NCBI GenBank assembly: GCA_037131065.1
Contig: JBAXRT010000035.1
Span: 1-23,254 of the forward strand
Origin: JBAXRT01 sp037131065
Lineage (GTDB): Bacteria > Bacteroidota > Bacteroidia > Bacteroidales > FEN-979
Direction of reading: 5' to 3'
DNA length: 23,254 nt
In this document: positions 1-7,160 of the stretch, piece by piece
Layout of the letters: every line of letters starts with the position of its first letter
Numbering within the stretch: the stretch's first letter is position 1
Notes under the pieces: generated by a model
Databases searched by the model: none
Seen by the model: only the letters and a program-made list of their open reading frames with translations
What the model was told of the DNA's origin: nothing
Program-made: the position numbers and the translations under genes

Positions 1-853
1 GGGATTCCATCTCTTCAATTACCTCCTTATATTCACTTGCTGTTATTCCCCTGGATAATCCTTTGAAGGAGTCAGCATCTCCAGCCGGGTAATACTGGGA
101 CATAAGAGAAATATGCAATTTAGGGGAGATTTCGTTTGCAATAAAATGAAGTATGTCCTTGCTGTTCCTGGTCTGTCCCGGAAGGATAAGGTGGCGCAAT
201 ACTATCCCTGATTCCGCAATCCCCTCTCCGGAAAGGATGAGGGTGGATCCTTTCTGCCGGAACATCTCTTTTAGTGAGCTGGAAGCGATCTCAGGATAAT
301 CGGGAGCCCCTGAAAACCTTGATGCCAGCCCGGAGTCAAAATATTTAAAATCAGGCAGGTAGAGATCGATCAGGCCTTCTAGCGATCGGAGGGTTTCAGG
401 CTTGTCATACCCGTTGGTATTGTATACCCAAACTGGATTATAACCCAAGTGTTCAATTACGCTGATGATTACCTTAACCTGAGGAATTACATGTGATGGT
501 GACACAAATCCGACCATATTTATCCCGGTGTCAAGTATGTCGGTAATCCTGGAAACAACCTCCTCAAGATTCATCCCGCTGTTTGTCCTGTCCCTGCTGA
601 CATCACTGATCTGGTGATTCTGGCAAAAGACACATTGTAGATTACAGTTCGTAAAAAAGATATTGCAGATGCCCAGGGGACCACTGATCACTGGTTCCTC
701 ACCCTTATGGATGCAAATGGACGCAATGTTGAACCCGTTGCCGGTCCTGCAGTAGCCAACACTTCCTTTCACTCTGTTTGCATGGCAGTTCCTCGGGCAT
801 AACGAACAATCTTCCAACTCAGAAAGGGGGTAAAGAAAGGCATCATAGTTCAT
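1..853 (-). CDS. Radical SAM protein, PflA-like (COG1313 type), 3' end cut by window edge
   Basis: I translated this frame by hand from the ATG at 851-853. It stays open for 284 codons to the left edge, so the C-terminus is missing; the family is about 300-340 residues, so little is lost. An N-terminal cysteine set (C16, C19, C23, C35, within CSLCPRNCHANRV) precedes the radical SAM CX3CX2C motif CNLQCVFC at C70, C74 and C77, which would hold the 4Fe-4S cluster that cleaves S-adenosylmethionine. A CPRNC-like N-terminal segment before the SAM motif is typical of the group annotated as pyruvate-formate-lyase-activating-like proteins (PflX/COG1313). The real substrate is unknown, and no glycyl-radical enzyme lies nearby. 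The protein is cytoplasmic, with no signal peptide. It is divergent from the HAD gene and shares its promoter region. Family confidence is high; function is unassigned. Confidence 0.88.
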   Translation of the reverse strand, partial: MNYDAFLYPLSELEDCSLCPRNCHANRVKGSVGYCRTGNGFNIASICIHKGEEPVISGPLGICNIFFTNCNLQCVFCQNHQISDVSRDRTNSGMNLEEVVSRITDILDTGINMVGFVSPSHVIPQVKVIISVIEHLGYNPVWVYNTNGYDKPETLRSLEGLIDLYLPDFKYFDSGLASRFSGAPDYPEIASSSLKEMFRQKGSTLILSGEGIAESGIVLRHLILPGQTRNSKDILHFIANEISPKLHISLMSQYYPAGDADSFKGLSRGITASEYKEVIEEMES

Positions 854-882
854 TGAAACGAAGTGTAAATTGTCTATTTTTG
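852..882 (+). promoter_or_regulatory. Bacteroidota-type promoter for the HAD/glycosidase operon
   Basis: TATTTTTG at 875-882 matches the -7 consensus TAnnTTTG exactly. ATTG at 852-855 sits 19 bases upstream, at the spacing expected for the -33 element (TTTG/TTG). Transcription would start near 887-889, shortly before the ATG at 906. This argues against translation starting at the upstream in-frame TTG at 870, which lies before the promoter's start point. Confidence 0.6.
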
Positions 883-888
883 AAACCA

Positions 889-896
889 CAAAAGTA
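889..896 (-). promoter_or_regulatory. Candidate -7 element for the radical SAM gene
   Basis: Read on the minus strand this is TACTTTTG, an exact TAnnTTTG match, placed 36 bases before the radical SAM ATG at 853. No clear -33 TTTG is seen at the expected distance. It faces the plus-strand -7 element at 875-882 with only six bases between them. Confidence 0.45.
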
Positions 897-905
897 CGTT
901 TTAGA

Positions 906-1553
906 ATGATAGATTTCCCGAAGTACACCCATATCATCTGGGACTGGAACGGAACATTGCTTGATGATGCCTGGCTGTGTGTGGATATTATGAACGGTAT
1001 GCTTTCCGCAAGAGGTCTTCCGCTGAAAACACTTGAAGATTACCGTTCCATTTTTAACTTCCCTGTAAGAGATTATTACGAGAAGCTTGGTTACGATTTT
1101 AACAAGGAACCATTCACCGATGTCGGGATGGAGTTCATGGTATTATATAACCAGCGTCAGAAAGAGAGTTTCCTGCATCCCGGTGTCAAAGAGGTTTTGC
1201 AACTTTTTTCAGAAGCAGGATTTAAGCAATTTATCCTTTCGGCAAGAGAGGAGAACGAACTACTCACAGAAACCCGTAATCTCGGCGTAGATCATTTTTT
1301 TTCCGGCATCTATGGATTGGATGACCATTATGCACATGGAAAGAATCATGTGGGAGCCAGGTTGCTAAAGGAGATCAGTGTTCCTCCCGGAAGACTGGTA
1401 TTTTTCGGGGATACGTGTCATGATGCCGAGGTGGCGGAGGAACTGGGGATTGACTGCATCCTGATTTCAAACGGTCACAATTCTATGGAAAGACTCGAGG
1501 CGCTGCAACTGCCGATCGTCTCCTCCTTGGTGGAATTAAAAAAGATGTTATGA
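906..1553 (+). CDS. HAD-superfamily hydrolase, phosphoglycolate-phosphatase-like
   Basis: A 215-residue cytoplasmic protein starting at the ATG at 906; an in-frame TTG at 870 would add 12 residues but lies upstream of the likely transcription start. All four HAD motifs are visible: motif I DWNGT with nucleophile D13, motif II S112 in FILSA, motif III K146 in HGKNH, and motif IV GDTCHD with D169 and D173. The oddity is N15 where most HAD phosphatases carry the second, acid/base Asp of DxDxT. The spacing after motif I (about 95 residues) fits an alpha-helical cap, as in phosphoglycolate phosphatase and beta-phosphoglucomutase. The substrate is unknown; a sugar phosphate or nucleotide is a guess. 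The stop overlaps the ATG of the next gene (ATGA at 1550-1553), implying translational coupling to an exported glycosidase-like protein. It is the first gene of the operon. Confidence 0.85.
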   Translation: MIDFPKYTHIIWDWNGTLLDDAWLCVDIMNGMLSARGLPLKTLEDYRSIFNFPVRDYYEKLGYDFNKEPFTDVGMEFMVLYNQRQKESFLHPGVKEVLQLFSEAGFKQFILSAREENELLTETRNLGVDHFFSGIYGLDDHYAHGKNHVGARLLKEISVPPGRLVFFGDTCHDAEVAEELGIDCILISNGHNSMERLEALQLPIVSSLVELKKML

Positions 1554-4500
1554 GACGGATCTTTGCATTCATTTTTTTATTCAGTTTTCTCTTTTCTGAG
1601 ATCGGATCTCCAGGTCTGGCATCTCAAACCATCAAGGGGAAAAGCATCAAGAACCATAGCCTTAAGCTTAAAAAGAAAAATTTCTCCATTGTTCAGGATA
1701 CCATTATTAATGTCGGTTTCCTGGGGCTAAAACCATACGATAAATCGTCTCCGGCTGTTAGGAAAGCATTTGATTACCTGAAGAATGAAAAAAAAGTCAG
1801 GGCAGAATTCCTGACTTTCCATGAGGTAAGCAAAAGCAAATTATCGCCGAACCGCTACCATGTCCTTTGGATACATCATCCTGACAGTACTACCTTAGCA
1901 ATGGGTGAAAATATGGCTAAAGCAATTCCGGTGGTCAAAAGGTATCTCAATCAGGGCGGGAATCTATTTCTTACCCAGCAGGCCTTCCATTTTATCAATC
2001 TCCTGGGACTTGAATCAGAGATTCCCACCGACAGTTCAAAGAGCTCAGTTGACGATGGGTATGGCCGCAGGCTCGGATTTCATGTTTTCAGGGAACATCC
2101 GCTGTTTGCAGGGATGAATGGCGGGGCTTACATTTTACGGGCAGGCAGAGATATGACGACCAGGATCACCGGGTTTTTCGGAGACCAGGTTCCAAAGAAC
2201 GGCAAAGTGGTTGGAGTTGACTGGGATTATATTTTCGTGAGGGAGGATTCAAAACTACTCCTGGAGTATGAAGCCGGAAAAGGGAGGGTCATTGCTGTCG
2301 GCGGGTACATTGATTTTACCGAGCCAAACCTGAACCGCCTTCATCTGGAGTTGTTCACCAGGAATTGCCTGGCATATATTTCAGGAAAAAACAAAAAATC
2401 CGAAAAGTATTACTGGGACTATGAGAAGAACATAGTTACAGAAGGAAGCACCGGACCTTCGACCATAAACCCGGGGGTTAATATCCGGAAGGGTTCACGA
2501 TGGAAGTTGGCAGAAGACGAAATGACACTCAGAAAAAGGTATGCTTCGGGCGATTATTATGATGTTGCCGGTGAACGGATGCTTGTCATGGGACGGGAAA
2601 ATTCCGGGATCGAGGAAGTTTGGGCACACCCATTCATGGCCTTCAGGGATTTTGAAGCTGGAATCAGATTCGCTTACAGAGATACCATTTATCAGTTAAG
2701 TGATGAGCGTCCCGAACTGGAAGTGCATCCCGGCTTCGTGGTGAGGCTTTATAAGTTTCCAAGGGCTTACCTGAAGGAGGTCATCGTCTGCGATCCGGCT
2801 GAACCAGGCTGTGTGGTGCATTATGAATACAACGGGGTTTATGATGCTGAGCTTTTTATTCGTTTCAAGTCAAACATGAGGTGGATGTGGCCTTACTCCG
2901 AGCGGGTTACAGGGAGAATCACCCACCGTTGGGATACTACACTGAATGCTTTTGTATTTCAGGATAAATCGAAGGATCTTAATGTGATTTTAGGCAGTGC
3001 CAGGAAGCCTTCCGGCTGGATTTCCGGTCAGTTTGAAAATATTTCGTTCGGTAAGCGAGGAGAAAAGCTGGCAGGGGTCCCGACAGCCCTTTTCCAGGCA
3101 ATGGGTGCCATGAGCTTTCCTTTGTCGGCTACTGATATCCTTGATATTGTATTTTCATCCACCAGTGAAGGAATTGAGAAGACCTGTAATACCTATTCCG
3201 GGATCTTGTCTGATCCGGCCAGGGTATTGGAGAATAATGCTGCTGCTGTTTCCCGGTTGTTTTCCAACAATCTTTTAATAACTACTCCTGACATTAATTT
3301 CAACAAAGGGTACAGGTGGGCTTTGTTCGGTACCGACCGGTTCATGGTTAGGACCCCCGGGATGGGAACAGCGCTTGTAGCAGGGTACTCGACCACCAGG
3401 CGCGGCTGGGACGGGGGGCAAAAGATAAACGGCCGGCCGGGATATGGCTGGTATTTCGGTCGAGACGGCGTATGGAGCGGGTTGGCTCTGAACGACTACG
3501 GTGATTACGACAATGTGAAAAAGGAGCTCAGGTTTTTCAACAAATACCAGGATCTCACCGGTAAGATCTTTCATGAAGCAACCACATCGGGATTCATCCA
3601 TTACGATGCTTCTGATGCCACCCCCCTTTACATTCTTCTCGCCGGCCGTTACTTCCGTTATAGCAACGACACGACCTTCATCAGGGAGACATGGCCGAAT
3701 ATCAAAAAGGCCATCAATTTTTGTTTTTCAACCGATACTGACCAGGATCACCTGATTGAAAACACCAATGTAGGCCATGGCTGGGTTGAAGGAGGAGAAC
3801 TTTACGGATCGCATTCCACCCTTTACATGGCGGGTTGCTGGGCCTCTGCCCTTTCGGAGGCAAAAAACATGGCCCAGTTCATCCGGGACCCGGATGCCGA
3901 AGGCTACGGAAGAGAGTCAGATCTGATCAAAAAGATCATCAATACCGATTTCTGGAATGAAAAGGGACAATTCTATTCATATGGGAAAAACAGGGATGGG
4001 TCTTACCGCCATGACCCTACTGTCCTGCCCGCTGTCCCGATCTATTTTAAGCTGGCCGACAAGGAGAAAGCATCACAGGTGTTAAAGCAATACAGTTCGA
4101 ATGCCTTCACGACCAACTGGGGCACAAGGATCGTCCGGGATGACAGCCCCTATTTTAATCCCAGGGGTTACCATTATGGAAGTGTCTGGCCATTGTTTAC
4201 AGGATGGACAGCACTTGCAGAATACTCCTATGGGAATTACAACCAGGGATTTTCACACCTGATGAATAACCTGAACGTCTACAAGTCATGGGGGCTGGGA
4301 TATGTCGAGGAGGTCCTGAATGGCTCGGAGTACCAGCCGTCGGGTGTATGTCCCCACCAATGCTGGTCGGAGACGATGGTACTTCAGCCTGCACTGGAGG
4401 GAATGCTTGGCCTCGATATTCACGCACAACAGAACAGGGTCAGTTTTTCACCCAGGATTCCCGCCATATGGGATTCACTCCGGGTTGAACATATCCGTAT

Positions 4501-5032
4501 CGGAGATAAGAAAATTGATTACAGTTACTGGCGGGAGGGCAGAAATTATCACTACCGCTTCAGCATTAAGGGTACTCCTGTCGAGGTTGATTTTATGCCG
4601 GTATTCCCTGCCGGAACTGTCGTTGAACAGGCCCTGATGGATGAAAACGATCTTGTATTCACGAGTTTTTCAACACGCCAGTATTCAGCTATTTTGGTTC
4701 AGTTCCAGCTCGGAAATGAAGTGAGGATTGACCTGAAGGCTGACAAAGGTATTTCAGTTATCCCGATCGTTCCGGATCCCAAACCAGGGTATCCCGCTGC
4801 AGGCATGCGGATTATAACCACAAACCTGACCGGTAAGGAATATTCCGTTGAACTTGAGGGCAAACCGCATTCTGATGAGAAGATACAGGTCTACTGCAAC
4901 AACCAGGAGATTGACCGTGTAGAAAACGGAAGATTCCTTGGCAGGAAAGGACCTGTTATGGATATAGGTGTTGATTTTCCTGTGACCAATGAAAAGTATT
5001 CCCGGACTACTGTCAGGATAATACTGAAATAA
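1550..5032 (+). CDS. Exported GATase-like / debranching-enzyme-like (alpha/alpha)6 glycosidase fusion
   Basis: A 1160-residue protein with a signal peptide (MRRIFAFIFLFSFLFS, cut near residue 25). Residues about 50-280 look like a class I glutamine-amidotransferase/ThuA-type alpha-beta domain (GGNLFL, then KGRVIAVGGYIDF), as in non-catalytic domains of some bacterial glycosidases; I see no Cys nucleophile. Residues about 290-560 are beta-rich. Residues about 570-960 resemble the amylo-alpha-1,6-glucosidase/GH15-like (alpha/alpha)6 toroid: WYFGRDG with R638-D639, GWVEGGE with E747, a WP-rich SVWPLFTG segment, and CWSETMVLQPALEG with E941. A beta domain closes the protein. E747 and E941 are candidate catalytic acids by analogy only. 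It is probably periplasmic or surface-exposed and acts on an oligosaccharide, probably alpha-linked. It overlaps the HAD gene by four bases and is followed after 10 bases by a GH63-like gene. The clan assignment is fairly firm; the exact family and linkage are not. Confidence 0.8.
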   Translation: MRRIFAFIFLFSFLFSEIGSPGLASQTIKGKSIKNHSLKLKKKNFSIVQDTIINVGFLGLKPYDKSSPAVRKAFDYLKNEKKVRAEFLTFHEVSKSKLSPNRYHVLWIHHPDSTTLAMGENMAKAIPVVKRYLNQGGNLFLTQQAFHFINLLGLESEIPTDSSKSSVDDGYGRRLGFHVFREHPLFAGMNGGAYILRAGRDMTTRITGFFGDQVPKNGKVVGVDWDYIFVREDSKLLLEYEAGKGRVIAVGGYIDFTEPNLNRLHLELFTRNCLAYISGKNKKSEKYYWDYEKNIVTEGSTGPSTINPGVNIRKGSRWKLAEDEMTLRKRYASGDYYDVAGERMLVMGRENSGIEEVWAHPFMAFRDFEAGIRFAYRDTIYQLSDERPELEVHPGFVVRLYKFPRAYLKEVIVCDPAEPGCVVHYEYNGVYDAELFIRFKSNMRWMWPYSERVTGRITHRWDTTLNAFVFQDKSKDLNVILGSARKPSGWISGQFENISFGKRGEKLAGVPTALFQAMGAMSFPLSATDILDIVFSSTSEGIEKTCNTYSGILSDPARVLENNAAAVSRLFSNNLLITTPDINFNKGYRWALFGTDRFMVRTPGMGTALVAGYSTTRRGWDGGQKINGRPGYGWYFGRDGVWSGLALNDYGDYDNVKKELRFFNKYQDLTGKIFHEATTSGFIHYDASDATPLYILLAGRYFRYSNDTTFIRETWPNIKKAINFCFSTDTDQDHLIENTNVGHGWVEGGELYGSHSTLYMAGCWASALSEAKNMAQFIRDPDAEGYGRESDLIKKIINTDFWNEKGQFYSYGKNRDGSYRHDPTVLPAVPIYFKLADKEKASQVLKQYSSNAFTTNWGTRIVRDDSPYFNPRGYHYGSVWPLFTGWTALAEYSYGNYNQGFSHLMNNLNVYKSWGLGYVEEVLNGSEYQPSGVCPHQCWSETMVLQPALEGMLGLDIHAQQNRVSFSPRIPAIWDSLRVEHIRIGDKKIDYSYWREGRNYHYRFSIKGTPVEVDFMPVFPAGTVVEQALMDENDLVFTSFSTRQYSAILVQFQLGNEVRIDLKADKGISVIPIVPDPKPGYPAAGMRIITTNLTGKEYSVELEGKPHSDEKIQVYCNNQEIDRVENGRFLGRKGPVMDIGVDFPVTNEKYSRTTVRIILK

Positions 5033-5042
5033 AGCATTCTAC

Positions 5043-7160
5043 ATGAAACATATTTTAGCCCTGATTTTCCTGATTTTCCCTCAATTCATCTCTGCACAAT
5101 TCCTTTCAAAACTAAGCGCTGACCGGAATAGTGCCTTGTATACAACCTATGCGGCTCCCATTTCAAGATCGGAGTATAAAACCGACCAGGGTTACCAGTT
5201 GTTGTGGAATGATCCGGACCGCGGAGTATCTTTTATTTCAAGGGACGGACCTTCTCTTGGCATTGCGTTCAAATCGGGACAGGAGCTCAGATTCAGGCTT
5301 GGAGAGCTGTTCAGCGAGGCGGTTGTGACACAATCATACAGTGACCTTGTCAACCTCTATTACTATCCTTTCAGGGAGATCAGGGTTGAGGTCTTTTTTA
5401 CCGTATACAGTTCAACACAGGTCATTTGCCGCTACCGGATCTCGAATGAAGGAAATTCTGACATGGAGCTAAATGTGTTTCCCTTCCTGGTGATACCTGC
5501 TGAGCGCGATACACTTAACTTTGGTCATTCGAACCTTGCTGACGGATATACCTTTTCGATCCATAAAAAAAGGGATTCATGGATGGTGGAACAAAAGATC
5601 CCGCTGAATGAAAATCTGAGCGGATTAGTCCTCTCTTCTGTGCCGATGGACAGTGTACATTTGTTCAGGAGTACAGCCGGAAGTTCAAAAAATTCAAATA
5701 AAGATGTATACAGCCAGATAAAAAATCTTCTTCTGACCGGACTTGCATCTGGTACTAAGGCAGAGGGAATGATTGGCTCACGAAGCCTATCCCTTGCCCC
5801 GGGTGATGTGACCGAGTTGCGTGTCGTTGTGGGACTTGACGACCGTTCGATCCGGCCATCTGTCCTTTCAAGAAAATCAAAACCACTTCTAAACCTGAAT
5901 CTTGAAGAACTGGTAAAGGCTGACGAAAAGGAATATTCACGCATTCCGTCTCTGCCATTTAAAGATATGGACCGTGAGATGTTATACTGGAGTTCATTCT
6001 CCCTTTTAAGGCAGTGCATGATGCCACCTGAAGGAGAGTGTCACTACAATTATTACGTTTTCTCCAGGGAGCCCAAATGGGGCTGGGGATACGGTGGTCA
6101 GGTATTTCATGAAAGTCTTTCCATGCTTGCCTATGCCTATATGGATCCTGTGAGCGCCATGAATTCCCAGCGGGTATATATGGAGAGACAACAAGCTGGC
6201 GGGTACATCAACTACAGGACGGGACCGTACCTGAATGAAATCAATGAATACAACGGGCAGCTTACCTCTTCGGCTCCCTGGTATAATTACCAGAACTTTG
6301 AGATTTACAAGGTAACGAAGGACAAGGATTTTTTAAGAGACGCTTATTTCTCGGGGAGAAGATTTTACAAGTTTTATGTTGCAAACCGGGATTCGAACCA
6401 AAATGGCCTTTGTGAATGGGGTGGTCATGCTGAGCTGGAATCGGTCAGGGATGCAAGGGTTGCTGTCTGGGATAAAGTCGGATGGCCTTCCAATTTTGAG
6501 GGGCCGGATGTCAACAGCATGCTGGTGATGGAGGCCAATTCACTCAAGCAGATGGCTGATATCCTGGGTTTAAAGGAGGAGTCCAAAGCATGGAAGGAAG
6601 ATGCCGACAAGCGCAAGAGCCTTATCAACAGGTATTGCTGGGACCCTGTCACGAAGTTTTACTACAACATCAACAAGAAGGATCAGCAGTTTACTTTCAG
6701 GAACCAGGATGATCTGAAAATAAAGGAGATTATCGGATTCTTACCGTTCTGGGCAGGCGTTAGCGAAAAAGATCAGACTAATTACCTGTTGGAAAAAATG
6801 AAAGATCCCGAAGAATTCTGGAGGAGATATGGAGTTCCAACGTTGACAGCAAAAAGTGATTACTACAACCCGATTGGTTATTGGAATGGACCGGTTTGGG
6901 TTCAATGGAATTACTTGTTGTTCAGAGGATTATTAGATCACGGCTATATTGCCGAAGCGGAGGAATTGGCGAAACGTGTAACCGATAATATGGTATATCA
7001 TTTAAAAAATGATCATGTTTTCTGGGAGTTTTACAGTGCGGATGCAAACCAGGCAGGGTGGAATAAGACCTACATCTGGGCCGGAATTGCCGCCCGGTTC
7101 TTTCTCGATCTTGAGGATTTTAAGAGTAATTATAAAGATAAGAAAAACAGTCGTTTATGA
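5043..7160 (+). CDS. Exported GH63-type (YgjK-like) glucosidase, first tandem copy
   Basis: A 705-residue protein with a signal peptide (MKHILALIFLIFPQFISA, cut before Q19). An N-terminal beta-sandwich (about 20-290) precedes an (alpha/alpha)6 catalytic domain (about 300-695) like E. coli YgjK and other GH63/MGH1 enzymes. The segment LESVRDARVAVW aligns with the YgjK general-acid region, making D470 the likely acid. FWEFYSAD aligns with the general-base region, making E662 the likely base. GYWNGPVWVQWNYLL and NRDSNQNGLCEWGG are also family-typical. GH63 enzymes are inverting and act on alpha-glucosides (for example processing glucosidase I, YgjK and glucosylglycerate hydrolases), so an alpha-glucosidase is the best guess. 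The stop overlaps the start of its paralogue (ATGA at 7157-7160). No clear ribosome binding site is visible, as is common in Bacteroidota. Confidence 0.85.
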   Translation: MKHILALIFLIFPQFISAQFLSKLSADRNSALYTTYAAPISRSEYKTDQGYQLLWNDPDRGVSFISRDGPSLGIAFKSGQELRFRLGELFSEAVVTQSYSDLVNLYYYPFREIRVEVFFTVYSSTQVICRYRISNEGNSDMELNVFPFLVIPAERDTLNFGHSNLADGYTFSIHKKRDSWMVEQKIPLNENLSGLVLSSVPMDSVHLFRSTAGSSKNSNKDVYSQIKNLLLTGLASGTKAEGMIGSRSLSLAPGDVTELRVVVGLDDRSIRPSVLSRKSKPLLNLNLEELVKADEKEYSRIPSLPFKDMDREMLYWSSFSLLRQCMMPPEGECHYNYYVFSREPKWGWGYGGQVFHESLSMLAYAYMDPVSAMNSQRVYMERQQAGGYINYRTGPYLNEINEYNGQLTSSAPWYNYQNFEIYKVTKDKDFLRDAYFSGRRFYKFYVANRDSNQNGLCEWGGHAELESVRDARVAVWDKVGWPSNFEGPDVNSMLVMEANSLKQMADILGLKEESKAWKEDADKRKSLINRYCWDPVTKFYYNINKKDQQFTFRNQDDLKIKEIIGFLPFWAGVSEKDQTNYLLEKMKDPEEFWRRYGVPTLTAKSDYYNPIGYWNGPVWVQWNYLLFRGLLDHGYIAEAEELAKRVTDNMVYHLKNDHVFWEFYSADANQAGWNKTYIWAGIAARFFLDLEDFKSNYKDKKNSRL

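Noticed and set aside
870..905. TTG at 870 as the start of the HAD gene
   Set aside because: It lies upstream of the predicted transcription start near 888, and the family motif I normally sits close to the N-terminus, as it does from ATG 906.
5525..6019. 164-codon minus-strand frame within the first GH63-like gene
   Set aside because: Ser/Arg/Phe-rich shadow of a well-supported glycosidase; no domain or promoter.
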